Shown in pieces: positions 1 through 11,404 of a stretch of 64,000 nucleotides of DNA (within the stretch, counting starts at the first letter, position 1; each line of letters opens with the position of its first letter). Made by a program: the position numbers and the translations under genes. This DNA is from Isoperla grammatica (Eukaryota > Arthropoda > Insecta > Plecoptera > Perlodidae): the NCBI GenBank assembly GCA_945910005.1, contig OX246745.1, positions 43,666,251-43,730,250 on the forward strand, given 5' to 3'. The notes under the pieces are model-generated. The model saw only the letters and a program-made list of their open reading frames with translations. It made no database searches and was not told the DNA's origin.

Positions 1-578
1 AAGTACAGTTGTTTCAACCTTGTCTGTGTTGTATGGAGCGTTGCAAGCATCAGGCAGCCCCGCTTGCTCTACCGCTTACCACTATAGAGTTATATGCCAT
101 TTGTACTGTGCCAAGTACAGTTGTTTCAACCTTGTCTGTGTTGTATGGAGCGTTGCAAGCATCAGGCAGCCCCGCTTGCTCTACCGCTTACCACTATAGA
201 GTTATATGCCATTTGTACTGTGCCAAGTACAGTTGTTTCAACCTTGTCTGTGTTGTGTGGAGCGTTGCAAGCATCAGGCAGCCCCGCTTGCTCTACCGCT
301 TACCACTATAGAGTTATATGCCATTTGTACTGTGCCAAGTACAGTTGTTTCAACCTTGTCTGTGTTGTATGGAGCGTTGCAAGCATCAGGCAGCCCCGCT
401 TGCTCTACCGCTTACCACTATAGAGTTATATGCCATTTGTACTGTGCCAAGTACAGTTGTTTCAACCTTGTCTGTGTTGTATGGAGCGTTGCAAGCATCA
501 GGCAGCCCCGCTTGCTCTACCGCTTACCACTATAGAGTTATATGCCATTTGTACTGTGCCAAGTACAGTTGTTTCAAC
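1..578. repeat. 112-bp tandem repeat, about 5.2 copies, running off the left edge
   Basis: The unit starts AAGTACAGTTGTTTCAACC and recurs at 1, 113, 225, 337, 449 and (18 bp only) 561. Copies are almost identical; one shows GTGTGG where the others have GTATGG. Since 112 is one more than a multiple of three, each successive unit is read in the next frame, so overlapping long open frames arise without being genes. The array lies 3' of the last TMEM41 exon in this window, so it is probably intronic. Confidence 0.95.
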
Positions 579-793
579 TCAACCGCAATTATTAGGGAGT
601 AATTAAGTTTGCCGACGACTAGTCCAGTGATGACTAGTGTTGTTAGTTAGTGACAGCGATTGTGGTAATGTTGAAGTACATGCGAAAGTATGTAATGTAA
701 TCGTCGGTCTACAATGAGCCAACAGCAATGAGATATGGGAGGCATTGTATTACACAGTGTTAGGTTACAGATTAACTGTTGAGAAACACGTAC
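579..793. other. unannotated intronic stretch
   Basis: This stretch lies between the 112-bp array and the splice donor of the 794-932 exon. I see no coding potential or repeat in it. The terminal coding exon of the TMEM41-like gene was looked for here and not found. Confidence 0.5.
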
Positions 794-932
794 CAATAAA
801 TGTGCCGAGCCAGAACGGGAACAAAGGCACATCGATGACTGGTGCAGCCAGGTTGATAAACCAGTTGGGTAGGAATGGTGTAACTCGCAGGAACAGCATG
901 TAGTTGAAGAGATTACTTCTGTGCTTGCTCAC
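794..932 (-). CDS. TMEM41-like exon 5 (C-terminal half of the VTT domain)
   Basis: The exon begins in phase 0 after an acceptor TTGTTAG and reads VSKHRSNLFNYMLFLRVTPF, then LPNWFINLAAPVIDVPLFPF and WLGTFIG, ending in phase 1 at a GTACGT donor. The NLFNY-x-LFLR-x-x-PFLPNWFIN block is diagnostic of TMEM41 proteins. The following exon, which should encode the last membrane segment and C-tail, is not between 1 and 793 and must lie left of the window. Confidence 0.93.
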
Positions 933-1347
933 CTAACAAACACATCACTCAGCTATAGATACAATCATTCACAGAGTATCAATTCGTGCACATCCCTAGT
1001 TGGGCGCTTCCCAAACCACAGCTCCCGGGTCGCCGTGGGTTCAATGCCGAGTCGCGGATGACCGAGTGAAATGCTAGCCAATAATTACATTATATATGCC
1101 TACGCGACATACTTGACTTCTACAAGTTCCAATGATTTTTCGGACATTTCCTTTCAAATCAAATAGAATTATAACCCAAAACTAAACAACATTCAGAAAA
1201 TTAAAGTATTCAACCTTTGAAAATCCACTTGCATTTCCCGAGTAGAAATCCTGTACATCACATCAACGAAATATTATTTGAATTAAGCACGGTACCCCCC
1301 CCCCGAAAAGTCATGTATGAGCACCACTTGATGATAATTTTGATAAT

Positions 1348-2762
1348 TAGATGAGCGTAGCGAAGCGGAGTGAATCTCTCCATACAACTCGATCGGCGCT
1401 TTGTCTGTGTGTGTGTGTGTATGTCTGTATGTATGTGCGCTAAATTTTGTTCGTCGCGCACAGGTCAAACGGCTTGACGTATTTCGCTGAAATTTTCTGT
1501 CAACATTTGTGACTACTAAACTCGATGCTGTTAACATAACCAGCAAAATTCGTTAAGATGCCAACCTACAAAAAATGAATTACTGAAAAACAAAAATTGT
1601 TTATTTATTTAATTAAATGAAAACTTACAAACGGATATAAATAATGTTTCTCATGTAGGTTTATATCAACAGTAGCAACTATTGACAAAAATTTCAAAAT
1701 TGTACGTTTATCCGCCATGTTATAACAAAATATTGTTTATTTACAACAATAATTTCTTTATTTTTACAGTGTTCCGCCGATATGATTCGCATTTGCGGAC
1801 TTTTGCAATTGGATACACATAGTATACACCAAAAATAGCGTACGTAACAACAGTTATGCACTATTATTTGGAATCTCGATAGGTGTCATAAAATGGCAAC
1901 AATGACATAAGATGCCAACCTACAAAAAATTAACAACTGAAACACATGTTTTGTTATTTATTTAATTAAATTAAAACTTACACACGGATATTAATGATTT
2001 TTTCTGTGTAAGTCCACATTAATACTACCAACACTCGACATTAGTTTCAAAATTGTTGCTGTAACCGCCATGTTATAAACAAATATTGTTTATTTACGGC
2101 AGACATTTTCTTCATTTTTACAGTGTTCCACCGATATGATTCGCATTTACGGACCATTGAAGTAAGTTGCACATAGTATGCTGCAGGAATGGTGTAGGGA
2201 GTCAGACCTTTCTCACTATGTATTTGGAATTTTGATAGCTATCATAGAATGGCTACAATGACGTGTTATATTTAATGACCTTCACGGCAAACATGCAAAT
2301 GTTAACAACGAACTTGGTCGACAAATTAAAAAGCTTTTATTATGATTTAAAAGCGGGTAATTGTATGATTAATTAATATAAAATTTTAGATATAGTCTGT
2401 ATCTACATTATGGAACTTTCCGTACACTAATAGGTTTAATAGTTTATGAATTAGAGCCTATTGAGTAGACCACGGTCGAATGAAATTATGCGAAAATCCA
2501 TCAACTTGAAGGTTTTAATTTCTTTAAAGAAAACTTTTTAACGGATTTTAATAATATTTCGTGCATTTATTAGCAACATATCAAGAAATAATATACTTAA
2601 GTTATAAGGTTGTAACTTGATCCGCCATCTTGTAAAAAAATCATATATTTACTATAAAGGTATTTTTTTTTTTTTTAAGAGTAATATGATATGCAAATGA
2701 TTTATTTGATTTGATACATTGAAAAAAATCGCTCATCTGTCAACGCGGAGCGTTTTCCTTGT
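1348..2762 (+). mobile_element. Helentron-type non-autonomous element, family 1, copy 1
   Basis: The left end is TTAGATGAGCGTAGCGAAGC, followed by a GT/GTAT-rich microsatellite and a conserved block around GGTCAAACGGCTTGACGTAT. The right end has a short hairpin (ACGC-GGA-GCGT), then TTTTCCTTG, resembling the hairpin plus CTAG terminus of rolling-circle transposons. Three degenerate internal repeats of about 350 bp each carry a CCGCCATNTT-TAAAAAAAT motif. No transposase is encoded. Drosophila DINE-1/Helentron elements have similar architecture. Classification is inferred from termini only. Confidence 0.65.
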
Positions 2763-4130
2763 TAGATGAGCGTAGCGAAGCGGAGTGAATCTCTCCATAC
2801 AACTCGATCGGCGCTTTCTCTGTGTGTATGTCTGTACGTATGTATGTCTGTATGTATGTCTGTATGTGCGCTAAATTTTGTTCGTCGCGCACAGGTCAAA
2901 CGGCTTGACGTATTTGGCTGAAATTTTCGGTTAACATTTGTGACTACTAAACTCGATGCTGTTAACATAACCAGCAAAATTCGTTTAGATGCCAACCTAC
3001 AAAAAATTAATTACTGAAAAATAAAAATTGTTTATTTATTTAATTAAATGAAAACTTACATACGGATTTAAATAATGTTTCACTTGTAGATTAACATTAA
3101 CGGGACCAACACTTGACAAAAGTTTCAAAATTGTAAGTTTATCCGCCATGTTATAAAAAAATATTGTTTATTTACTAGAATAATTTCTTCATTTTTACAG
3201 TGTTCCACCGATATGATTTGCATTTGCGGACTATTGCAGTTAGATGCACGTTGTATACACCAAACATAGCGTACGTAGCAATACTTATGGAATATTATTT
3301 GAAATTTCGATAGCTTTCATAGAATGGCTACAATGACGTAAGATGCCAACCTACAAAAAATTAACAACTGAAACACATGTTTTGTTATTTATTTAATTAA
3401 ATTAAAACTTACACACCCATATAAATAATTTTTTATATGTGAGTCCACATTTATAGTACCAACACACGACAACAGTTTCAAAATTGTAGCTTCAACCGCC
3501 ATGTTATAAACAAATATTGTTTATTTACGGAAGTAATTTTCTTCGTTTTTACAGTGTTCCACCGATATGATTCGCATTTGCGGACCATTGAAGCTAGATG
3601 CACATAGTATGCTGCCGAAATGGCTTACGCAGTCCGACCTTTCTCACCATGTATTTGGATGTTTGATAGCTATCATAGAATGGCTACAATGACGTGTTAT
3701 ATTTAATGACCTTCACGGCAAACATGCAAATGTTAACAACGAACTTGGTCGACAAATTAAAAAGCTTATATTATGATTTAAAAGCGGGTTATTGTATGAT
3801 TAATTAATATTACATTTTAGATATAGTCTGTATCTACATTATGGAACTTTCTATACACTGATAGGTTTAATAGTTTATGAATTAGAGCCTATTGAGTAGA
3901 CCACGGTCGAATGAAATTATGCGTAAATCCATCAACTTGAAGGTTTTAATTTCTTTAAAGAAAACTTCTTAACGGATTTAAATAATATTTCGTGCATTTA
4001 TTAGCAACATATCAAGAAATAATATACTTAAGTAATAATGTTGATACTTGATCCGCCATCTTGTAAAAAAATCATATGTTTATTAAAAAGGTATTTTTTT
4101 TTAAAAAGAGGAATATGATATGCAAATGAT
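2763..4130 (+). mobile_element. Helentron-type element, family 1, copy 2 (right end lost)
   Basis: This copy starts TTAGATGAGCGTAGCG immediately after copy 1 and follows the same order of microsatellite, conserved block and three internal repeats. It stops at ATGCAAATGAT, before the terminal hairpin, where copy 3 begins. It therefore lacks the last 70 or so bases, either because copy 3 inserted there or because the array arose by head-to-tail transposition or recombination. Confidence 0.6.
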
Positions 4131-5560
4131 TAGATGAGCGTAGCGAAGCGGAGTGAATCTTTCCATACAACTCGATCGGCGCTTTGTCTGTGTGTATGTC
4201 TGTACGTATGTATGTCTGTATGTATGTCTGTATGTGCGCTAAATTTTGTTCGTCGCGCACAGGTCAAACGGCTTGACGTATTTGGCTGAAATTTTCGGTC
4301 AACATTTGTGACTACTAAACTCGATGCTGTTAACATAACCAGCAAAATTCGTAAAGATGCCAACCTACAAAAAATTAATTACTGAAAAACAAAAATTGTT
4401 TATTTATTTAATTAAATGAAAACTTACAAACGGATTAAAATATTGTTTCACTTGTAGATTAACATCAACAGTACCAATACTCGACAAAAGTTTCAAAATT
4501 GTACGTTTATCCGCCATGTTATGAAAAAATATTGTTTATTTACTACAATAATTTCTTCATTTTTACAGTGTTCCACCGATATGATTTGCATTTGCGGACT
4601 ATTGCAGTTAGATGCACAAAATATACACCAAACATAGCGTACGTAACAATACCTATGCAATATTATTTGAAATTTCGATAGCTGTCATAGAATGGCTACA
4701 ATGACGTAAGATGCCAACCTACAAAAAATTAACAACTGAAACACATGTTTTGTTATTTATTTAATTAAATTAAAACTTACACACCGATATAAATAATTTT
4801 TATATGTGAGTCCACATTTATAGTACCAACACACGACAACAGTTTCAAAATTGTAGCTTTAACCGCCATGTTATAAACAAATATTGTTTATTTACGGAAG
4901 TAATTTTCTTCGTTTTTACAGTGTTCCACCGATATGAATCGCATTTGCGGACCATTAAAGCTAGATGCACATAGTAGGCTGCCGAAATGGCTTACGCAGT
5001 CAGACCTTTCTTACTATGTATTTGGATTTTTGATAGCTATCATAGAATGGCTACAATGACGTGTTATATTTAATGACCTTCACGGCAAACATGCATATGG
5101 TAACAACGAACTTGGTCGACAAATTAAAAAGCTTTTATTATGATTTAAAAGCGGGTTATTGTATAATAAAATAGTATAACATTTTAGATGTAGTCTGTAT
5201 CTAAATTATGGAACGTTCCATACACTGATAGGTGTAATAGTTTATGAATTAGAGCCTATTGAGTAGACCACGGTCGAATGAAATTATTCGGAAATCCATC
5301 AACTTGAAGGTTTTAATTTCTTTAAAGAAAACTTCTTAGCGGATTTAAATTATATTTCGTGCATTCATTAGCAACATATCAAGAAATAATATACTTAAGT
5401 TTTAATGTTGTAACGTGATCCGCCATCTTGTAAAAAAATCATATGTTTATTATAAAGGTATTTTTTGTTTTTTAAAGAGTAATATGATATGCAAATGATT
5501 TATTTGATTTGATACATTGAAAAAAATCGCTCATCTGTCAACGCGGAGCGTTTTCCTAGT
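4131..5560 (+). mobile_element. Helentron-type element, family 1, copy 3 (complete ends)
   Basis: It begins TAGATGAGCGTAGCGAAGCG and ends with the hairpin AACGCGGAGCGTT followed by TTCCTAGT, the best-preserved right terminus of the three abutting copies. Internal organisation is identical to copies 1 and 2, with small indels. It carries no coding capacity. Confidence 0.65.
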
Positions 5561-5800
5561 GATATTCAAATTGGTTTTTGTTATATTAAAACTGGCCATA
5601 TTTGTGTATTGTCTTTCAGCAGCAGTATTTTTAAACGCAGTCCAGAAACCCGAATTTCTAAATTTTGCCTGCGGCGTGTTTATATGGGACTCTGACCCCT
5701 AATACCCCCCAGCTTGGTCTCTTTTTACACGCAAGTACCTTGCCGCTATTGCAAGCGCTTATAACTTGAGCGTGTACATTTTCTGGTTAACTTTTATTGC
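5561..5800. other. unannotated intronic stretch
   Basis: Unique-looking intronic DNA lies between the Helentron cluster and the AAT microsatellite. No coding signal is supported. Confidence 0.4.

Positions 5801-5883
<83 letters not shown>
5801..5883. repeat. (AAT)n microsatellite, LINE 3' tail
   Basis: About 27 uninterrupted AAT/ATA units directly abut the 3' end of a minus-strand LINE fragment. Many CR1/L2/Jockey-like LINEs end in short tandem repeats rather than poly(A), so this is probably that element's tail. Confidence 0.85.
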
Positions 5884-6470
5884 CTTTATTCAATAGAACG
5901 TATGGCATTTATACATAGATAAATACATTAGTTATAGAATGCGTCAATTAAAACTAAATTAAAACTAAAAGTCCATGTAGTCTTTGACGGTATATGGGCA
6001 CATCTGGACTAGGTAATTTTTAAGATGAAACTTAAGGCTGCGCCTGGTCATGTCCTTGAGGTGGCTTGGGAGCTTGTTGTACAGGATGATGCTTGAATAC
6101 GCTGGATTTCTGTTTACTAAGGCTAAATTATGCGATGGAATATGAAAATCTTTTTTACGTCCGGTATTGTGGTCGTGGATATCTTTATTAGTGAGGTGAA
6201 GACTGTGTTGAATTGCCCCAATCATTGCTCTGACTATCCTTTTTTGTATATAATAAATATTCTTCGTGGTTGTGGTGATCTGCCCCAGAAGATGACGCCA
6301 TAGGACATATGACTGTATACTTGGCCATAGTAGACTAAGCTTAAGGTGTTGTAGCTCACCACTTTACGTAGGTTGCGTATAATGTATGTAGCAGGCGACA
6401 GCTTAGTGGCAACTAGTTGAACATGGGAAGACCAGTTCAGAGTCTGATTCAAAATAAGATTTGTTGCTAT
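5884..6470 (-). pseudogene. non-LTR retrotransposon fragment, end of ORF2 (CR1/L2/Jockey-like)
   Basis: Two minus frames, 6234-6452 (NQTLNWSSHVQLVATKLSPA) and 5965-6225 (IGAIQHSLHLTNKDI through to DYMDF), together resemble the tail of a LINE reverse transcriptase: the 'thumb' with LNWSSHV, the Y-x-x-x-x-S-x-x-x-YG-x-x-FWG motif (SHMSYGVIFWG) and an RIVRAM-like segment. A one- or two-base frameshift lies around 6226-6240. Upstream parts of the element are absent (5' truncation). The 3' end runs into the AAT microsatellite. The exact clade cannot be settled by eye. Confidence 0.75.
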
Positions 6471-6649
6471 AGATACCCTTATAGGCCAAAGACAACATAT
6501 ACAAAAATAGAATGTTTAGTCCGGGTCATTAATAAAAGGAAAAACCAGGTCGCGAGCTTTTAAGTTTGAGAAACGCTGCCCTAGTTGCTATTGACCTTAT
6601 GGAGATATCAGTTGCCACCTATGTAAAGAATATCATGGTTTATACTTAC

Positions 6650-6848
6650 GGTCATTGCCCATTCAGCTGCCTTCTCTGGGAAGTACTTGTATATCAGCCG
6701 TTTCCCCATGAAGAAAGAGAGCATATAACATAGAGACGCTCCCGTGGCAGAACAGAAGCACACGAGGATGAGAGCGAGGGGGAAGGGAAATAGGAACCCA
6801 GACAGGATGGAAAGAGAGATTGAACCGGGAATTGCAAATGTTTGCAAG
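6650..6848 (-). CDS. TMEM41-like exon 4 (VTT core)
   Basis: The exon follows an acceptor (GGCTACAG) and ends at a perfect GTAAGTA donor. It encodes LQTFAIPGSISLSILSGFLF, then PFPLALILVCFCSATGASLC and YMLSFFMGKRLIYKYF, ending PEKAAEWAMT. The FAIPGS-LSILSG-L-PFPLAL block and the G-A-S-x-C-Y-x-L segment match the most conserved part of TMEM41A/B, including the re-entrant helix region of the VTT domain. No stop or frameshift is seen. Confidence 0.95.
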
Positions 6849-6884
6849 CTGTAGCCATGGTTAAGGAAAAGATCTACACAACAT

Positions 6885-6952
6885 TATGTATGTATGTATG
6901 TATGTATGTATGTATGTATGTATGTATGTATGTATGTATGTATGTATGTATG
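6885..6952. repeat. (ATGT)n microsatellite
   Basis: About 17 tandem TATG units lie 37 bp from the 6848 exon border. The open frames on both strands (YMYM-type and THIH-type) are artefacts of the repeat. Confidence 0.95.
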
Positions 6953-7132
6953 CTGGTGATGAACTGTCAAGGCTGGAAAGGTGTTATCACACACTAGGCT
7001 ACATTGTTCTGACAATATTAGAGCTAATATCAACATTTCTAGGAAGGTGTTGTTTGTGGCTGGCATGTTTCAAAAGCAAGCTCAATCAAATAACAACTGA
7101 TACTAATGTTAGGTTATGAAAGTAGGTGCCAA

Positions 7133-7320
7133 TTGGCTGGAATGGTATATAAAGTGAGGAAAGGATCCAACAGCTTACCTTCGTGTAGTAAGATGACGGA
7201 TTTGCGAGTTTGAAGTACACATAAAAGACATAATACAAAATATAACGAGACGTTTCGACCGAGGTCTTGCTCACTCGAGAGAAGAATGGCTACTGCAACT
7301 ACTCTAGTCAACTAAACAAC
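7133..7320 (-). mobile_element. PLE terminal repeat (pLTR-like), minus orientation
   Basis: Read on the minus strand this contains CGAAACGTCTCG, then a TTTTATGTGTACTT stretch and AAGGTAAGCTGTTGGATCC. The same layout (GAAACGTCTCGG, then GGTAAGCTGTTGGGGTC) follows the PLE ORF at 12.6-12.75 kb. It is in inverse orientation to the PLE coding region starting at 7.9 kb; inverted terminal repeats are common in Penelope-like elements. Confidence 0.7.
7246..7277 (-). ncRNA. hammerhead-like ribozyme motif (variant core)
   Basis: On the minus strand: helix I strands CGA and TCG; core GTGAGCA; helix II GACC/GGTC with a two-base loop; GAAA box; then ACGTC. The usual core is CTGANGA; here bases 3 and 8 read G and C, a swap of the C3-G8 pair. 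Helix III is reduced to the palindrome ACGT, which could pair only between two molecules. Small dimeric hammerhead variants are known in PLEs. Activity is inferred. Confidence 0.5.
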
Positions 7321-7363
7321 TATAATAAACTAGACTAAAATATATGTATATATATATATATAT

Positions 7364-7767
7364 TAGGGATGCACACGATAATCGATATTATCGTTCGATA
7401 TTTGATATGCAATACAATTTCGATAATCGATAATACAAATATTATCGAATGGTCTGATTTCTAAAAAAGCGGGTTCGTAAAGCATTATTTCGTTCTTCTC
7501 GGACCTTTCTAGTATTGAAATACTCAAAGATACTGCCAAAATACTAGGCCTTGGGCCTCGTAAAATGTGATTATACTCTCAGCAGTGTCACGTCAGATGT
7601 GTCCAAGTAATGTTGTCATATCGTTATGTGCTCGATTAGGCGACATATCACAAACTGTAAAACATTACTTCAATTTTGTAAATTTATTATCGTTCGATAT
7701 TATCGATCGATAATGCAGTCATCTTTTCGATTATCGATAGTTTTTATTTTATCGATGTTCATCCCTA
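7364..7767. mobile_element. hAT-like MITE inside a TA microsatellite
   Basis: The ends are TAGGGATGCACACGATAATC on the left and ATCGATGTTCATCCCTA on the right, forming imperfect terminal inverted repeats. The internal sequence is rich in ATTATCGATNGATAAT palindromes. Both sides are TATATATA, consistent with target duplication in TA-rich DNA but not measurable there. The TAGGGATG terminus is typical of hAT MITEs. It carries no ORF. Confidence 0.7.
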
Positions 7768-7930
7768 ATATATATATATATATATTCAGCAAACCATCTG
7801 AAGAAACTTTCCAGCCTCACTAAGTTTTATCTAAAGCACAACTTTACACTTCCTACAGGCCTTGAGCCTAGGCCCAATACCGCGCCGCCGCTTATAGGAA
7901 TTAGGCCTAATATCGCCGACCTCATAGGCC

Positions 7931-9143
7931 TTGCCAAACCTGAGCCTATCGTACGTACCCAGGCTCCCCAAACAGATGCCAGTTTCTAAACCCACGATCG
8001 AGACACCCAGTGAAAACAACATTAGATCAGTGTGCAATCTCTCATCTTACAATCTTTCAACTGGAGAACAAAAGGTCCTTGCCAAAGGCCTTTCCTTTGT
8101 TCCTAAGCCTAAATTTGATCATTTTAAACTTGTCAAGGACACAGTCGCATTTACCCGAAATTTAAAGCTCAAACTCCAATTTTCTGAACAACCTTTCACA
8201 CAGGACGACACCCAGACCATCCATCCAGCCGTGAACAGGTTTAAGGCCAAGTCCAACTTTGAGCCTAAACCTCTTCCTCCGGATCACCCGCTGGAACTCT
8301 ACAGTAATCATCTCCTGGCCCAAGTCTCTAACCTAAATTTTGCTGAAAACTTACCGAATACACCTAACCTCACTTTGGAAGAGCAGAAGGCCCTCCGAAC
8401 CCTTCAAAGCAACCACGATATCATAATTCTTCCTGCCGACAAGGGATCATGTGTGGTAGTACAGGATATTGAGGCTTACGTTGCTGAGGCGGATCGACAG
8501 CTTTCAGACCAGACCACATACAGACCCCTCAAAGAAGATCTCACCAACATCCACCGACAACAAATTGCCGACTTCCTTAATTTACATGGCAAGTCCCAGG
8601 GATTTAACGCAGCCACCCTTAATACTCTGATACCTCAACCCATTCGGACCCCCACTTTTTACCTTCTTCCCAAAATTCATAAGCCTGGCAACCCTGGCCG
8701 ACCTATTGTGTCAAGCTTCAACTCTCCCACGGAACGCATTTCTGCTTTTGTGGACCACTATCTTCAACCTTTCGCCACCAGCCTTGAATCACATATACGC
8801 GACACTTTCGACTTTCTCGACAAGCTACGCAAAATCAACACCCCCCTACCGGACAACACCATCTTGGCCACTATCGATGTAACATCTTTGTACACGAATA
8901 TACCAATCACCCAAGGCCTATCCGCAATCGAATACTACCTGGGACAACGACCTCGCCACTCCAAACCCGACACTCAGTTTCTCACTGAGCTAGCCCATAT
9001 GGTGCTACGTAAGAACAACTTCCGCTTCAAGGACCGGCACTACCTACAGGTTCAAGGTACAGCCATGGGTACTCGTATGGCTCCGTCCTACGCGAATTTG
9101 TTCATGGGGAAGCTGGAGAAGGATTTTCTTGCAAAACAGGGGC
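7931..9143 (+). pseudogene. Penelope-like element ORF, first part (RT fingers and palm), split by insertion
   Basis: The frame opens at 7931 and reads intact to the insertion at 9143. It shows PLE reverse-transcriptase landmarks in order: an N-terminal domain, PADKGSCVVV, FYLLPKIHKPGNPGRPIVSS, TIDVTSLYTNIPITQGL (motif A with catalytic Asp) and GTAMGTRMAPSYANLFMG (motif B). The catalytic DD motif lies beyond the insertion. The two parts are in the same frame if the 9144-11396 insert and one 9-bp target copy are removed, giving about 760 codons, a usual PLE length. No stop is seen otherwise, so the PLE was coding-competent or nearly so when interrupted. Confidence 0.9.
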
Positions 9144-9418
9144 ATTGGGTTTAAAATATAGGGAAGAGAATTTTCTTTTATCGGCCTCAGCCTGCGCGGT
9201 CCTGTGTCATGACACCGAGAGATAGCGTTGCTCACAGTCGCATTTGATCGCACTGATCGCAGCGCAGCGTAGATCTGTCATGACAAACTATCAGTCAATC
9301 AATCTATACTAGCGCTTGTAGCGACGGAGTACGCAACTACTTCAACACGAATTGCGCGCATGATTTGAAATCAATTAGACCACACGCTGGGCTTGGATTA
9401 GAAATGTGTGGATAATAA

Positions 9419-10147
9419 ACTAGGAAAACGCTCTGTTTGACGCGTTGATAAGCGAGCGCGTCCATATCTACGAACATTTTGGCGAAAAGATCTCAAAGCT
9501 AATAAAAACAACAAATAGCAACAATTCAAGAATGCACATTGCAAAAATTTGTCTAATTTCCATGGCTATTATAATTCCCGATATTGTTGAATGCAGTGCA
9601 ATGTGCGTTGCTAAGAATTTTCGTTGTCATGTTTTCGCCGCGGTCCGCCACCGTTACTAACAGTTATTGACAGCAATAGAAATGTAATTTCTGCCTCTAA
9701 TACGTATCCAATTGCGTTTAAATTAGTATATTCGTGACCGGACAAAAATTTAATACAAGATAGCCACCTCACATTTTGCTATTACTGTGTTTCGCTAGTA
9801 ACTTTTGTGTAACTTTGCCAATATTTATCAGATAGCCATAAAATGAACATATTCGTGACCGGAAAAAGCTTTGGAAAAATCTGGCTATCTCACATTTTGC
9901 CGCCATTTTGTTTCAGAAAAATATTTTGCAGTAACTATGGTGTAACTTTGTAACTTTTCAAACAATTTTGCCTCAAAACTATACACCTTCAATCCACATC
10001 GAGGCTTGTGGATGGTCCAAATTTCAAGTTGATCGGATTTTCCGTTCGACCGCTATCGACGGACATAAAAACAAAAAAAAACAAAACAAAAAAAAACAGA
10101 ACAAAGTGCCATAAGAATCTCGTGGAGACGCTCGCTTCGCTCGCTTA
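9419..10147 (-). mobile_element. Helentron-type element, family 2, copy 1
   Basis: Read on the minus strand it starts TAAGCGAGCGAAGCGAGCGT and ends with a hairpin AACGC-GTCAAACAGA-GCGTT followed by TTCCTAGT. A second copy in the opposite orientation is at 61737-62458, alike over its whole length. Hairpin plus CTAG plus T at the 3' end, without TIRs or target duplication, points to a rolling-circle (Helitron/Helentron) element. It has no coding capacity. Confidence 0.7.
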
Positions 10148-11255
10148 ATACAACCCATAGCATTTTTGTCCCACCCGCTTTTAACGGGCCTGAAAAAACA
10201 ATCCCGAGATATTTTCACTTGGGTATATTTCATCTTTCTGTCTACAGCTAGACAATGAATCGCAATACAACAAAGTTTGCAATAAAACAAAGTATTAATA
10301 ATATGAAATGCAACAAAACGGCAAATATCATGGGGTTTTTTGTGAGCTGATATCCATGATATTCCACAAGTTCAATTTTCAATTTATTGAGGCTCAATAC
10401 AGTTGGCCTACACATTTATGTTACTTCTATTTATGCCTATATTTATGTTTTTTATGTAATAATAATACATTTGAAATAAACGACTCAGATTTATTACTAA
10501 CTCACAATTATTGATATGTTTTTGCTCAAGTCCATTCGATTCGAATGTCGATGCGGCGTTGCTTTCTGGAGTTTTGTGTGTACGTGAACAATATGCATGT
10601 AGTATTATGTCAAGGCTTGCTAAATGCCAAGTATGTTATCTTAAAATACTATTGTAACAAGAGTTTTAAATATGCGTATAAATACGGCAAACGTATCATA
10701 TTTAGAACAGGAGCGACGCTAAGGGGCGGCGAGGGGGGCAGTCGCCCCCCCCCCCCCCCTAGCATCGCCTTCGCCCCCCCAACCAGTATTTACTACTAGA
10801 CAATCGCTTTATGCATTCAAAACCGCGTTCAATTTTCAGATATATATTTTATTTATTGTACTGAGTATACTGTTTACTTAAAGATATACTCTAAAAGGGA
10901 CAAATTATTTATTTAAAATCCAAATTTTAGTATCTTAACCGACCACGTTCAGATGGCATAACGAAGAACGCAACGAACATTTCATGACACTCCTTCAGAT
11001 GATTGAATTATTCGGTGACTATTAACTACGTATTAACTTGGCGTGACTTCATTCATTGTTATCCTGCATCAAGCGAGGATTGCGAGCGCACCTTCCCATA
11101 ACTTACGTTTGCAACAATCGCCTTCGAGATTTGACAATATTATTTATTGAAAAATCAATCGTCAATGTCATCAATTTGCAACAAGTCGCCCTGCGGTTTG
11201 ATGCTGAGCACCAGAACGAGCATGATAACACATAACACACGGCTACATCTAGTTT
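10148..11255. other. interior of the long-TIR element, no gene seen
   Basis: This is AT-rich DNA with a GC-rich palindromic patch around 10710-10790 (AGCGACGCTAAGGGGCGGCG, then a C tract and TAGCATCGCC), which may be the edge of another small inserted element. No protein family is recognisable. Confidence 0.4.
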
Positions 11256-11404
11256 GTCATGACAGATCTACGCTGCGCTGCGATCAGTGCGATCAAATGC
11301 GACTGTGAGCAACGCTATCTCTCGGTGTCATGACACAGGACCGCGCAGGCTGAGGCCGATAAAAGAAAATTCTCTTCCCTATATTTTAAACCCAATGACA
11401 GGGG

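Larger units (their letters stand above)
9144..11396. mobile_element. long-TIR DNA transposon (MULE-like, non-autonomous) inside the PLE
   Basis: Inverted ends of about 140 bp begin ATTGGGTTTAAAATATAGGG on the left and end CCCTATATTTTAAACCCAAT on the right. They match almost perfectly inwards through the TGTCATGACA palindrome to GATCTGTCATGACAAACTA. Near-identical 9-bp flanks, AACAGGGGC at 9135-9143 and GACAGGGGT at 11397-11405, suggest a 9-bp target duplication, as in Mutator-like elements. The inside has no transposase and hosts a Helentron copy at 9419-10147. The superfamily is inferred from TIR length and TSD size. Confidence 0.75.

Noticed and set aside
647..832. 61-codon minus frame
   Set aside because: Only 794-932 is real coding sequence, and in another frame that matches TMEM41; the frame listed here is a shadow.
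6884..7119. YMYMCMYV- and HTYIHTYI-type frames
   Set aside because: These are translations of the ATGT microsatellite.
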